NCBI RefSeq assembly: GCF_900100395.1
Contig: NZ_FNFB01000006.1
Location: 186,001-250,000, forward strand
From: Nonomuraea maritima
GTDB taxonomy: Bacteria; Actinomycetota; Actinomycetes; Streptosporangiales; Streptosporangiaceae
Reading direction: 5' to 3'
DNA: 64,000 nucleotides
The notes under the pieces were generated by a model. It was not told where the DNA came from, made no database searches, and saw only the letters and a program-made list of their open reading frames with translations. Shown here piece by piece: positions 18,085 to 28,303 of the stretch. Numbering within the stretch: the first letter of the stretch is position 1; each line of letters begins with the position of its first letter. The position numbers were made by a program, and so were the translations under genes.

Positions 18085-19388
18085 TGAGAGCGTTCGTACG
18101 CAACAGGTTCGCCCCGCTCGTGCTGGTGGTCGCGGTGCTGGCCGCGCTGTACGGCCTCGCACTCGCCACCCGGCCCACCCCGCCCCCACCGCCCTCGCAG
18201 GCGGCGAGGAAGGTCGCCGTCGAGTCCGTCACCGCGGTGTGCCCGGGAGCGAGAGGCCAGCGGGTCAACGTCTACCTGCCCGGCACCGTGAACACCGAGG
18301 CCCTGGAGGACGACGAGCCGTACGTCACCAAGGGCCCAGGCGGCCTCGAGGCCGGCTACGTGATCCGCGCCGCGGAGGGCCGGTCGCGCGGCCTGGCCGG
18401 GGTCCGGTGCACCGAGCCCGGCGCGGCGACCTGGCTGGTGGGGCCGGGCCCGGCGAACGCCGAGGTCCGCCTGCACCTCGTCAACGCCGACAAGGCCCCG
18501 GCACTCGTCGACGTGCACGTGTACGCGGCGGAGGGCGAGGTGTCGGGCGACAAGGGCGTCGGCCTCGACATCGCACCGGGCAGGCACCGTGAGATCGACC
18601 TGCGGACACTCGCCCCGGCCGCCGACATCATGGCCGTCAGCGTCACCACCGTCTACGGACGGGTCGCGGTGGCCGCCAGGACCACGATGGAGACCGGAGG
18701 AGTGGACTGGCTCCCGGCGTCCGCGCCCCCGGCGACGCGCGTGGTCGTCCCCGGCATCCCCGGCGGCGGCGGGCAACGCCGGCTGCTGGTGGCCGCGCCC
18801 GGCGAGACGGATGCGCTGGTGCAGGTCAAGGCCGTCAGCAAGGACGCCGAGTACGCCATGCGCGGACGCGAGACGCTCGACGTGCCCGCGGGCAGCGTCG
18901 TCGCGGTCGACGTCACGACGGGGCTGGGCGGCTCGCCGGCCGCGCTGGTGCTCACGTCGCCGACGCCGATCGTGGCGGGCGTGGTCATCACGAGTACGGG
19001 ACAGTCAGGCGACGTCGCCTTCACGGCCGGCACCCCGTCGCTGGAACTGGGCAGCTCGGTGGCCGGCAACGGGGCGGGCTCGCGGCTCGTGCTGACGGCG
19101 CTCGGCCGGCCCGGCCGGGTGCGCGTGCAGGTGGTGCCGGTCGATGGCGAACCGGAGCAGCCGTTCGACGTCGACATCGCCCCGGGACGGACGAGGGACG
19201 TCAGGCTGCGCGCGCAGGGGCAGTTCGCGGTGGCGGTCACACCCGTGAAGGGCGAGGTCTACGGCGCCCGCGTGATGGAGCAGCGCACGCGCGAGTCCGT
19301 GCTGCAGACGGTGCAGCCGCTCTCACCGGCCCGCGCGTGGACCATGCTGCCGCCCCTGTTCGACACCCCCGCCGTCGTGACGCCGTGA
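18084..19388 (+). CDS. membrane-anchored extracellular protein, DUF5719-like
   Basis: 434 residues from ATG 18084 (GTG 18081 is an in-frame alternative). A single N-terminal membrane anchor (residues about 5-28, RFAPLVLVVAVLAALYGLAL) is followed by a short proline-rich stretch (TPPPPPSQ) and a beta-rich extracytoplasmic region with recurring ...VVVPGIPGG and VTPVKGEVYGARV strands. I see no catalytic motif. It overlaps the stop of the GT2 gene, and this pairing suggests a partner role in exporting or attaching the glycan. The DUF5719 assignment is from memory of the neighbourhood and the fold pattern. Confidence 0.7.
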   Translation: MRAFVRNRFAPLVLVVAVLAALYGLALATRPTPPPPPSQAARKVAVESVTAVCPGARGQRVNVYLPGTVNTEALEDDEPYVTKGPGGLEAGYVIRAAEGRSRGLAGVRCTEPGAATWLVGPGPANAEVRLHLVNADKAPALVDVHVYAAEGEVSGDKGVGLDIAPGRHREIDLRTLAPAADIMAVSVTTVYGRVAVAARTTMETGGVDWLPASAPPATRVVVPGIPGGGGQRRLLVAAPGETDALVQVKAVSKDAEYAMRGRETLDVPAGSVVAVDVTTGLGGSPAALVLTSPTPIVAGVVITSTGQSGDVAFTAGTPSLELGSSVAGNGAGSRLVLTALGRPGRVRVQVVPVDGEPEQPFDVDIAPGRTRDVRLRAQGQFAVAVTPVKGEVYGARVMEQRTRESVLQTVQPLSPARAWTMLPPLFDTPAVVTP

Positions 19389-19392
19389 GGGG

Positions 19393-19833
19393 TCACCCGC
19401 GGTCGTCGTAACCGGGGTCGACGGTCTCCGGCGACAGGCCGAGCAGCGTGGCGACCTGCTCCACCACCGTGTCGTGCACCAGGGCGCCGAGGAACTCGCG
19501 GTCGCGGGCCCGCGCCTCGAGCGGCCGGCGGTAGACCACCACCGACGCGGGCGACTGGCCGGTGGCGGCGTCGGCGCGGCCCAGCGGGATGGGGTCTGAG
19601 CCGAGCTGCGGGCTGTCGCCGAGTTCGCTCAGCGGGGGGACGTCCTCGACCGCGAACTCGACCGCCGACAGCTGCCGCTCCCACCGTGGCCGCAGCCGGT
19701 CGACGGCGTCGAGCACCAGGTCGTCGAAGCGTTCGCTGCGGGACTTGGCCATGGGGACGTGGGAGGGGGCGAGCGGTCCGCGCAGGCCGCGACCGTGGCG
19801 ATCGCGTCGCCGAGGACCGCGCTTGTCTGTCAC
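19393..19833 (-). CDS. zincin-like metallopeptidase family protein with degenerate active site (Rv3259-like)
   Basis: 146 residues from GTG 19833. The core KSRSERFDDLVLDAVDRLRPRWERQL followed by VEFAVEDVPP is the layout of the short 'metallopeptidase family' proteins (Pfam zincin-like, possibly PF06262). Where those have HExxH, this one reads LVHDTVVEQVATLLG, so the glutamate and second histidine are missing. The mycobacterial gene between whiB2 and the DUF3499 gene (Rv3259) occupies the same place. It converges with the DUF5719-like gene, with four bases between stops. Catalytic activity is doubtful. Confidence 0.72.
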   Translation of the reverse strand: MTDKRGPRRRDRHGRGLRGPLAPSHVPMAKSRSERFDDLVLDAVDRLRPRWERQLSAVEFAVEDVPPLSELGDSPQLGSDPIPLGRADAATGQSPASVVVYRRPLEARARDREFLGALVHDTVVEQVATLLGLSPETVDPGYDDRG

Positions 19834-20079
19834 GCCAGCAAGTGTACGGGCCCGCGCCCGGCGTCATCGGGAACGGTGTCGCGGATGTGGGGCAACATCG
19901 GCGGGGTTCTGGTGATTGGGCAGGTGGCGAGGTGGGGAAGCCGGGAGAGGGAACGACGGCGTCCGGGCGGCACCAGGGGCGGCGCCTTCGGGGCATGTGG
20001 GTGGAAAGCCTGCGACAGGTGTCCGAATTGTGGCGACACGCTCGTTAAGAGTGCTCAGATAGTGGCGCCTCGCAGTCTT

Positions 20080-20091
20080 ACCGTATACGGT
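20080..20091. promoter_or_regulatory. palindrome ACCGTATACGGT next to the DUF3499 start
   Basis: Perfect 12-bp palindrome ending six bases before the GTG at 20098. No ribosome site separates it from the start codon. It could be an operator over a leaderless promoter or an extended -10 region. Confidence 0.4.
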
Positions 20092-20097
20092 CCCTCC

Positions 20098-20466
20098 GTG
20101 AGCCCCGTCCGCCGTTGTTCCCGCACCGCCTGCAGCCAGCCTGCCGTCTTCACGCTCACGTACGTGTACGCCGACTCGACCGCTGTCCTCGGCCCCCTGG
20201 CGACGTACGCGGAGCCGCATTGCTATGACCTGTGCGCCGAACATGCCGAACGGCTGACCGCCCCCCGCGGGTGGGAGGTGGTCCGCCTGCCGACCGACGG
20301 CGCCTCACCCAGTTCCGACGACCTCGAGGCTCTGGCCAACGCGGTGCGGGAAGCCGCGCGGCCCACGACGTCCGGCAGCGGCGAGCCGGTCGGGCAGGGG
20401 GTCGAGGTCGGCCGCCGCGGGCACCTGCGCGTATTGAGGTCGGCCCAGCAGCACCGCGACCGGTAG
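20098..20466 (+). CDS. DUF3499 family small protein
   Basis: 122 residues from GTG 20098. The N-terminus VRRCSRTACSQPAVFTLTYVYADST and PLATYAEPHCYDLCAEHAERLTAPRGWEVVRL is the conserved DUF3499 sequence. It has cysteine pairs (Cys7, Cys12 and a later CYDLC) that suggest zinc binding. The variable tail is probably disordered. Function is unknown across the family, but it is almost always next to phosphomannomutase in actinobacteria (Rv3258c in mycobacteria). A longer upstream reading containing ACDRCPNCG lacks coding bias and was not used. Confidence 0.9.
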   Translation: MSPVRRCSRTACSQPAVFTLTYVYADSTAVLGPLATYAEPHCYDLCAEHAERLTAPRGWEVVRLPTDGASPSSDDLEALANAVREAARPTTSGSGEPVGQGVEVGRRGHLRVLRSAQQHRDR

Positions 20467-20509
20467 GCTCGTTTCACACGAAGGAAACGACCTAGGGCGG
20501 AGCTGGAGA

Positions 20510-21862
20510 GTGGGCGATCTCGCCAAGATCTTCAAAGCGTACGACGTTCGCGGGGTAGTGCCCGCCGAGCTCGACGAGCCTGCCGCCGAAGCCGTGGGAG
20601 CCGCCTTCGTCGAGGTGACCGGCGCGCGTTCGGTCGTCGTCGCGCACGACATGCGCGACTCGTCGCCCCCGCTGGCCGCGGCGTTCATCCGCGGCGCCCG
20701 CTCACGTCACTCCGACGTCGTGCACGCCGGCCTCGGCTCCACCGACCTCCTCTACTACGCCAGCGGCAGCCTCGGGCTGCCCGGCGTCATGTTCACGGCC
20801 AGCCACAACCCCGCCCGCTACAACGGCATGAAGATGTGCCGCGCCGGCGCGGTGCCGATCGGCGGTGACACGGGCCTGATCGAGATCCGCGACCGCGCGG
20901 CCGAGCTGCTCGGCGCACCGGTCTCCGAACAGGGCGGCTCGCTGATCGAGAAAGACCTGCTCAGCGGCTACGCCCGCCACCTGCGCACGCTGGTCGACCT
21001 GTCGGGCATCCGTCCGCTGAAGGTCGTCGTCGACGCGGGCAACGGCATGGGCGGCCACACCGTTCCTGCCGTGTTCGACGGGCTCCCGATCGAGCTGGTG
21101 CCGCTCTACTTCGAGCTCGACGGCAGCTTCCCGAACCACGAGGCCAACCCGCTGGAGCCGCAGAACCTCCTCGACCTGCAGCGGGCCGTCCGCGACAGCG
21201 GCGCCGACCTCGGCCTCGCGTTCGACGGCGACGCCGACCGGTGCTGGGTGGTCGACGAGCACGGCGCGTCGGTGTCGCCGTCGGCCATCACCGCCCTGGT
21301 CGCCGTCCGCGAGCTGGCCAAGCACCCCGGCGCGACGGTCATCCACAACCTGATCACGTCGCTGGGCGTGCCCGAGATCGTGCGCGAGCACGGCGGGCTT
21401 CCGGTGCGCACACGGGTGGGGCACTCGTTCATCAAGGCCGAGATGGCGCGTACGGGCGCGGTCTTCGGGGGCGAGCACTCGGCCCACTACTACTTCAGAG
21501 ACTTCTGGTTCGCCGACTCCGGCATGCTGGCCGCGATGCACGTGCTGGCCGCGCTCGGCGAGCAGGGCCGGCCGCTGTCGCAGGTCGTGGCGGCCTACTC
21601 GCGCTACCACGCCTCGGGCGAGGTCAACAGCGCGGTGTCCGACCAGGACGACGCGCTGCGCCGGGTGCGCGAGGCGTTCGCCGGTCGCGGAACCTTCGAC
21701 GAGCTCGACGGGCTCACCGTCAGCGGTTCCGGCTGGTGGTTCAACCTGCGGCCGTCCAACACCGAGCCGCTGCTCAGGCTCAACGCTGAGGCGGCCGACG
21801 AGACCAAGATGACGGCGATCAGGGACGAAGTCCTCACGATCGTGGGAAAGGTGTCAGAGTGA
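20510..21862 (+). CDS. manB: phosphomannomutase / phosphoglucomutase
   Basis: 450 residues from GTG 20510. The phosphoserine loop is [13 protein letters not shown] with the active Ser at about 98. The metal loop DGDADRCW follows, then the substrate loops [13 protein letters not shown] and the phosphate-binding [12 protein letters not shown]. It interconverts mannose-6-phosphate and mannose-1-phosphate (and probably glucose phosphates), feeding the nucleotidyltransferase at 3750. The stop overlaps the start of the Trm112-like gene (GTGA), and the operon runs on through the SIS isomerase. The matching mycobacterial gene is Rv3257c (pmmA). Confidence 0.95.
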   Translation: MGDLAKIFKAYDVRGVVPAELDEPAAEAVGAAFVEVTGARSVVVAHDMRDSSPPLAAAFIRGARSRHSDVVHAGLGSTDLLYYASGSLGLPGVMFTASHNPARYNGMKMCRAGAVPIGGDTGLIEIRDRAAELLGAPVSEQGGSLIEKDLLSGYARHLRTLVDLSGIRPLKVVVDAGNGMGGHTVPAVFDGLPIELVPLYFELDGSFPNHEANPLEPQNLLDLQRAVRDSGADLGLAFDGDADRCWVVDEHGASVSPSAITALVAVRELAKHPGATVIHNLITSLGVPEIVREHGGLPVRTRVGHSFIKAEMARTGAVFGGEHSAHYYFRDFWFADSGMLAAMHVLAALGEQGRPLSQVVAAYSRYHASGEVNSAVSDQDDALRRVREAFAGRGTFDELDGLTVSGSGWWFNLRPSNTEPLLRLNAEAADETKMTAIRDEVLTIVGKVSE

Positions 21863-22026
21863 AGATCGACGACTGGCTGCTGGAGATCCTGGCGTGCCCG
21901 GCGTGCAAGGCGCCCCTGCGGGCTGAGACCGAGGCCGACGAGCTGGCCTGCACGGGCTGCGGCCTGGTCTACCCGGTCAGAGACGACATTCCCGTCCTGC
22001 TCGTCGACGAGGCCAGGAAGCCGTGA
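21859..22026 (+). CDS. Trm112-family small zinc-binding protein
   Basis: 55 residues from GTG 21859, overlapping the mutase stop and itself overlapped by the next start (GTGA at both ends). The sequence has CPAC (Cys13, Cys16) and CTGC (Cys31, Cys34) and ends [18 protein letters not shown], the Trm112/YcaR-like zinc-ribbon fold. In bacteria these small proteins are thought to support partner enzymes. Its position between mutase and isomerase in a tightly coupled operon is typical of actinobacteria. Confidence 0.9.
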   Translation: MKIDDWLLEILACPACKAPLRAETEADELACTGCGLVYPVRDDIPVLLVDEARKP

Positions 22027-23129
22027 CCTGGGAGCCGGAGCGGCTCGACGACCAGCGTCATCTCTCCGAGGCCGACCCCGGCGGCATGCTGCCGGCGGTC
22101 GCCGCCTCGGCGGCGCACGTACGCACCGGCTACCGCGCCGCCGTCGAGGCGGGCATCGATCGGCTGGCCACCCACGGCCGCCCGCGCGCCGTCGTGGTCG
22201 CGGGCACGGGTGGCTCCGGTGTCGTCGGCGACATGCTGGCGGCCATCGCCGGCAACGGCGCCCCGCTGCCGATCGTGACCGTGCGCTCGTTCCAGCTTCC
22301 CGGCTGGGTGGGTGCCACTGACCTGGTCGTCGCCGTCTCCGGCTCGGGCCGTACCGAGGAGACGCTGTCCGTTGCCACGCAGGCGGTGCGCCGTGGCTGC
22401 TCGGTGCTCGCCGTGGGGCCGCCGGGCTCCCCGCTGGAGGCCGTTGCCCGGCAGGCGTCGGCCGTGCACGTGCCGGTGCCCGTGAGCGGGCAGTCGCGGG
22501 CCAACCTGTGGCTGCTGGCCGTGCCGGTGATCGCGGCGGCGGCCGCGCTGCGGCTGGTCCAGGCCGACGCCGATCTGTTCGAGCGGGTGGCCAAGTCGCT
22601 GGAGGACATGGCGAACCGCTGCCGGCCGTCCAGCGACTCCTTCATCAACCCGGGCAAGGCCCTCGCGCTCGACCTCGCCGAGAGCATCCCCATGGTGTGG
22701 GGGACTTCGGCGCTGACGTCGGTGGCGGCGTACCGGCTGGTGTGCCAGCTGAACGCGAACGCCAAGTACCCCGCGGTCCACGGCGAGTTGCCCGAGGCAG
22801 GGCACCACCAGGTCGCGACGTTCGACGGGCCGCTGGCCGAGCGTGACATCTTCGCCGACAACGCGGTGCGTGCGCTCCGCCTGGTGGTCCTGCGCGACGT
22901 CGACGAGCACCCGCAGGTGGCGGTGCGGCGGGAGGCGTCGCTGCGGTCGGCGCGCGACCACGACGTGCCGGTCACCGAGATCGCGGCCGAGGGCGAGCAC
23001 CCGCTGGAGCGGCTGGCCCACCTGATCGTGCTCGGCGACTACGCGAGCACCTACCTGGCGCTGGGCTACGGCGTCGATCCGTCGCCGATGTCGGCGATCA
23101 CGGAAGTGAAGGCCCGGATTTCCCCATAG
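22023..23129 (+). CDS. SIS-domain protein, bifunctional phosphoglucose/phosphomannose isomerase-like
   Basis: 368 residues from GTG 22023. The first SIS half reads [21 protein letters not shown] and [18 protein letters not shown]. The second half has [43 protein letters not shown], typical of the PGI/PMI C-terminal domain. It probably isomerises fructose-6-phosphate to mannose-6-phosphate and so supplies the mutase encoded just upstream. It overlaps the Trm112-like gene by four bases. The mycobacterial counterpart is Rv3256c. Substrate choice (glucose or mannose) is not settled by sequence. Confidence 0.85.
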   Translation: MTWEPERLDDQRHLSEADPGGMLPAVAASAAHVRTGYRAAVEAGIDRLATHGRPRAVVVAGTGGSGVVGDMLAAIAGNGAPLPIVTVRSFQLPGWVGATDLVVAVSGSGRTEETLSVATQAVRRGCSVLAVGPPGSPLEAVARQASAVHVPVPVSGQSRANLWLLAVPVIAAAAALRLVQADADLFERVAKSLEDMANRCRPSSDSFINPGKALALDLAESIPMVWGTSALTSVAAYRLVCQLNANAKYPAVHGELPEAGHHQVATFDGPLAERDIFADNAVRALRLVVLRDVDEHPQVAVRREASLRSARDHDVPVTEIAAEGEHPLERLAHLIVLGDYASTYLALGYGVDPSPMSAITEVKARISP

Positions 23130-23177
23130 GATCCGTATCTAACCTTCTGTCGTGATCGTTTGGACTGGAGCACATCG

Positions 23178-24107
23178 GTGAGCGCGAGCGGCGGTACGAA
23201 AGCGATCGTTGCGGCCTTGGCCGCGAACCTGTCCATCGCCGTGGCCAAGTTCGTGGCGGCGTTCTTCACTGGTTCCTCCTCGATGCTGGCCGAGGGTATC
23301 CACTCGGTCGCCGACTCGGGCAACCAGCTCCTGCTGCTGATCGGCGGCAAGCGGGCGGCCAGGGCGAGCACGCGGGAGCACCCCTTCGGCTACGGGCGCG
23401 AGCGCTACTTCTACGCCTTCGTGGTGGCGGTCGTGCTGTTCACGATCGGCGCGGCGTTCTCCGTCTACGAGGGCGTGCACAAGATCTCCGACCCTCACGC
23501 GGTCGAGTCGCCCATCTGGGCGTTCGCCGTGCTGATCTTCGCGATCATCGCCGAGGGCTTCTCGTTCCGTACGGCGATCAAGGAGTCGAACGTCCTGCGC
23601 GGCAAGCAGTCGTGGGTGTCGTTCGTACGGCGCGCGAAGTCGCCCGAGCTGCCGGTCATCCTGCTGGAGGACCTCGGCGCGCTGCTCGGTCTGGTGTTCG
23701 CGTTGTTCGGTGTGACGATGGCGGTCGTCACCGGCAACGGCGTCTGGGACGGCATCGGCACCCTGATGATCGGCCTGTTGCTGGCCGTGATCGCGGTCGT
23801 CCTGGCCATCGAGACCAAGTCGCTGCTCGTCGGCGAGAGCGCATCGCTTGAGTCGGAAGAGCTGATCCGGCGCGCGCTGGAGAGCACGCCCGAGGTCGAG
23901 CGGATCATCCACATGCGCACGCTGCACCTCGGCCCTGAGGAGCTGCTCGTGGGCGCCAAGATCGCCGTCGCCCACGACGACACGGCCGCCGAGGTGGCGC
24001 GCGGCATCGACGAGGCCGAGCGGCGCATCCGTGAGGCGGTGCCGATCGCCCGGGTGATCTACCTGGAGCCCGACCTCGACCGGTCGTCGTCGCGGGCGTC
24101 GTCCTAG
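23178..24107 (+). CDS. cation diffusion facilitator (CDF) metal exporter
   Basis: 309 residues from GTG 23178, with GGAG about ten bases upstream. Six hydrophobic helices are followed by a C-terminal cytoplasmic domain (STPEVERIIHMRTLHLGPEELLVGAKIAV). Helix 2 has the metal-site pattern AEGIHSVADSGNQLLLLIG (His and Asp) and helix 5 the GIGTLMIGLLLA segment. The loop HPFGYGRERYFYAFVVA is typical of this subfamily. CDF proteins exchange Zn, Co, Mn or Fe for protons; the metal cannot be assigned. The MerR-type gene at 24104 ends within its last codons and is transcribed toward it. Confidence 0.9.
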   Translation: MSASGGTKAIVAALAANLSIAVAKFVAAFFTGSSSMLAEGIHSVADSGNQLLLLIGGKRAARASTREHPFGYGRERYFYAFVVAVVLFTIGAAFSVYEGVHKISDPHAVESPIWAFAVLIFAIIAEGFSFRTAIKESNVLRGKQSWVSFVRRAKSPELPVILLEDLGALLGLVFALFGVTMAVVTGNGVWDGIGTLMIGLLLAVIAVVLAIETKSLLVGESASLESEELIRRALESTPEVERIIHMRTLHLGPEELLVGAKIAVAHDDTAAEVARGIDEAERRIREAVPIARVIYLEPDLDRSSSRASS

Positions 24108-24454
24108 CCGCGCGACGGGCCGTCCGCGGAGCGCAGGAGGCGCAGCGCCTTCTCCTTCTCGAAGTCCAGGGCCCTGCGGGGTGCCTGGATGCGGCCGATC
24201 CGTACCCCGAGGTCGCGGACAGCCGCGGCCACCGCGGGCTCGGTGAGCACGCGGAGCGCGAACGCCAGCTCGGCCGGCGACACGTCGAGGCGTTTCTCCA
24301 GTTCGACGCCGTGGGCCACGGCCGACAGGTCGTCGGGCCCGAAGCGCCGGTGCGCCCCCTGCTCGCGGACCGGGGGCAACAGCCCGAGGGCCTCTCGGTA
24401 CCGGAGCATGCGGGGTGACATGCCGAGCCGCTTCGCGGCTTCCGTGATGCGCAT
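24104..24454 (-). CDS. MerR-family transcriptional regulator
   Basis: 116 residues. The N-terminal winged helix [30 protein letters not shown] and [15 protein letters not shown] is the MerR DNA-binding domain, with a short helical C-terminus and no obvious metal-binding cysteines. It is divergent from ahcY (24557) across about 100 bases and overlaps the CDF stop by four bases. It may control ahcY or itself. The effector is unknown. Confidence 0.88.
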   Translation of the reverse strand: MRITEAAKRLGMSPRMLRYREALGLLPPVREQGAHRRFGPDDLSAVAHGVELEKRLDVSPAELAFALRVLTEPAVAAAVRDLGVRIGRIQAPRRALDFEKEKALRLLRSADGPSRG

Positions 24455-24556
24455 TCTTACATTCTTACGTCAGATTCAGGCTTCCCGAGATGCGATCCCG
24501 TACGAGCGGCGCCTAAACTCGACGCAGACAACATCAGTGACGCGAGGGGAAACCCG

Positions 24557-25984
<1,428 letters not shown>

Positions 25985-25997
25985 ACCGTCGGCGGCC

Positions 25998-26035
25998 GGG
26001 CGCTCCTGACGGGGTCCTCTCCGTCAGGAGCGCCC
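25998..26035 (+). terminator. strong hairpin terminator after ahcY
   Basis: Perfect 15-bp stem (gggcgctcctgacgg and its complement) around an eight-base loop, 14 bases after the ahcY stop. It separates ahcY from the second SAH hydrolase gene. Confidence 0.85.
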
Positions 26036-26214
26036 GCGCACGCGACGCTGGAGGCGCTCCTCGCGGAGCGCTTCCACCCTTCCTTTACGGCAGGCCAGGT
26101 CGGCCGCACGCGCCGTAGCCCCGAGCCGTCCGTCCTGGCCGGTCGTGAGGGCTCACGGGCCGGGCGCCGTGACGCGCGCGTCCCTGGCCGTGTTCTTCGG
26201 TTTGAAGGCACCCG

Positions 26215-27450
26215 ATGGATCTCAGTGACAGCGGTGAGCGGCAGATCTCCTGGGCCGCGCGTTCGATGCCGGTGCTGACGGCGATCGGCGAGCGGTTCGC
26301 GCTCGAACGGCCGCTCGACGGGCTGCGGATCGCCGCCTGCCTGCACGTCACCGCCGAGACGGCCGTGCTCATGGGGGCGCTGAAGTCGGGCGGCGCGCAG
26401 ATCGCGCTGGCGGCGTCCAACCCGCTGTCGACGCAGGACGACGTGGCGGCGGCGCTGCGCGACTACGGCATCGAGGTGCACGCCCGCGCCGGGGTCGACC
26501 GGGCCACCTACTACCGGCACATCCACCGGGCGCTCGACGTCGAGCCCGACCTGGTGCTGGACGACGGCTGCGACCTGGTGAACATCCTGCACACCGAGCG
26601 CACCGACCTGCTGGAGCAGGTCAGCGGCGGGTGCGAGGAGACCACGACCGGCATCATCCGGCTGCGCCAGATGGCGGCCGAGGGCGCGCTGCGCTTCCCT
26701 GTCGTGGCGGTGAACGACACCCGTACCAAGCGGATGTTCGACAACCGGTACGGCACCGGGCAGTCGACGCTCGACGGCATCATGCGGGCGACCAACACCA
26801 TGCTGGCCGGTCGTACGGTGGTGGTGGCGGGCTTCGGGTTCTGCGGGCGCGGGGTGGCCGAGCGGGCCAAGGGGCTCGGCGCCCGGGTCATCGTCACCGA
26901 GATCGACGCCGTCAAGGCGCTCGACGCCACGCTGCAGGGCTACGAGGTGCGGCCGATGGCCCAGGCGGCGCTGCTCGGCGACCTGTTCGTCACCGTCACG
27001 GGCAACCGCGACGTGATCAGGGCCGAGCACCTGTCGGCCATGCGGGACGGCGCGATCCTGGCCAACGCCGGACACTTCGACGTCGAGATCGACGTGCGGG
27101 CGCTGGACGAGCTCGCCCACGAGGTGCACAGAGGCGTACGGCCCAACACCGACGAGTACGTCATGCCCGACGGCCGACGCCTGCTGCTGCTCGCCGAGGG
27201 CCGGCTGGTCAACCTGACCGCCGCAGAAGGGCACCCGGCCGCTGTCATGGACATGTCCTTCTCCGCCCAGGCCCTCGCCGTGGCCTGGCTCGCGGGGGAG
27301 CGGGCCGGGCTCGCGCCGGGCGTGTACGACGTACCGGAGGAGATCGACCACGAGGTGGCCCGCCTCAAACTCCAGGCCACCGGCATCGCCATCGACACCC
27401 TGACGGACGACCAGGAAACCTACCTCCACTCCTGGCGCACCGGCTCCTGA
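26215..27450 (+). CDS. second S-adenosylhomocysteine hydrolase-like protein (short, archaeal/Thermotoga type)
   Basis: 411 residues, about 64 shorter than the neighbouring ahcY product. It lacks the internal insertion and the KPDHYRY tail, and ends DDQETYLHSWRTGS. The catalytic Lys/Asp pair is kept (NDTRTKRMFDNRYGTGQS), as are CLHVTAETAVL, NPLSTQDDVAAAL, EETTTGIIRLRQM and the Rossmann loop AGFGFCGRGVAERA. The FDNRYGTGQS signature is that of archaeal and Thermotoga enzymes. Some of those act on S-inosylhomocysteine or prefer other cofactors. It has its own ATG and is separated from ahcY by a terminator. The physiological substrate is uncertain. Confidence 0.88.
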   Translation: MDLSDSGERQISWAARSMPVLTAIGERFALERPLDGLRIAACLHVTAETAVLMGALKSGGAQIALAASNPLSTQDDVAAALRDYGIEVHARAGVDRATYYRHIHRALDVEPDLVLDDGCDLVNILHTERTDLLEQVSGGCEETTTGIIRLRQMAAEGALRFPVVAVNDTRTKRMFDNRYGTGQSTLDGIMRATNTMLAGRTVVVAGFGFCGRGVAERAKGLGARVIVTEIDAVKALDATLQGYEVRPMAQAALLGDLFVTVTGNRDVIRAEHLSAMRDGAILANAGHFDVEIDVRALDELAHEVHRGVRPNTDEYVMPDGRRLLLLAEGRLVNLTAAEGHPAAVMDMSFSAQALAVAWLAGERAGLAPGVYDVPEEIDHEVARLKLQATGIAIDTLTDDQETYLHSWRTGS

Positions 27451-27484
27451 CCCCACCTGCGCGCGCGGTCCCCGCCTCGCGAAG

Positions 27485-28132
27485 CTACAGCTGGGACTGG
27501 AGTTCTTGCATGCGGCGGATTTCGGCGGTTTGGGTGACATTGACGTCGGCGGCGAGTTCTTCGACGCGGATGTGGGTGCCGTCGGTCAGGACCTGCTCGG
27601 ACATCTTGATGGCACCGAGGTGGTGGTTGATCATCAGCTCCAGGAACAGCCGGTCGAAGTCCTTGCCCTTGGCGGTCTTGAGCGACTCCATCTGCTCGGG
27701 CGTGGCCATCCCCGGCATGCCCTCGTGCGCGGCATGGTGGTCGGGTACCTTCTGGTCCTGCTGCTGCAGCCAGTTGGTCATGAACTGGATCTCCGGCCCC
27801 TGGGCGGCCTGGATCCGGTCCGCGAGGCCCTTGACCCGCTCGTTCTCCGCCCGGTTGGGGGCGAGCAGCGCCATGTCCAGCGCCTGCCGGTGATGGACGA
27901 TCATGTCCTGGACGTAGGTGATGTCGGCCGCGTTCGCCGTCGGCGAGGGCACCGCGGTCGCGGCCTCCTCCGGCCCCAGGGTCCTGGCCTGCTCGCCGGG
28001 ACGGCCCGGAGCGATCACGGGCGCGGTCGAGTCGGCCCTGGGCGCCTGCTGCGTGGCGCTGGAGCTGCATCCGGAGAGGGCAACGACCGTGCCCACGATG
28101 ACGATGAGCGCGGAGCGCACCCAACCTCCCAT
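27485..28132 (-). CDS. DUF305 lipoprotein
   Basis: About 215 residues from ATG 28132 (an ATG at 28150 is an alternative). The lipobox is VALSGC, so it should be a lipid-anchored extracellular protein. A Pro/Ala-rich spacer leads to a DUF305 (ferritin-like four-helix) domain with paired histidines: DMIVHHRQALDMALL, DHHAAHEGMPGM and LMINHHLGAIKMSEQ. DUF305 proteins are often found with copper or other metal handling genes. It is divergent from the LVIVD pair at 28304 with an AT-rich gap between. Confidence 0.92.
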   Translation of the reverse strand: MGGWVRSALIVIVGTVVALSGCSSSATQQAPRADSTAPVIAPGRPGEQARTLGPEEAATAVPSPTANAADITYVQDMIVHHRQALDMALLAPNRAENERVKGLADRIQAAQGPEIQFMTNWLQQQDQKVPDHHAAHEGMPGMATPEQMESLKTAKGKDFDRLFLELMINHHLGAIKMSEQVLTDGTHIRVEELAADVNVTQTAEIRRMQELQSQL

Positions 28133-28303
28133 GCTGACGCGGCAAGCCATGCTGGCTCGGTAAGAATGCGAACTTTAGGTGAAGATTGGATGGAATGGAA
28201 GGTATCGAACCGGAACAAAATTTGACAGATTGGCCGCTAGTATCCGTTCGGCTCTGGAGTAAGGATTGCGTAGATTTATGCCCCCTTTATCGGAGGTTCC
28301 CGA

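Noticed and set aside
19759..20097. N-terminal extension of DUF3499 containing ACDRCPNCG
   Set aside because: It looks like a zinc ribbon but has poor codon third-position bias, and DUF3499 proteins begin at the VRRCSRTAC region. The GTG at 20098 fits better.
24455..24556. SAH riboswitch before ahcY
   Set aside because: I could not find the conserved paired core or the typical motif in the 100-base leader.
28222..28240. TTGACA with a nearby TAGTAT as promoter of the first LVIVD gene
   Set aside because: The two boxes are only ten bases apart, far short of the usual 16-19. The AT-rich gap probably holds a promoter but these two do not form it.
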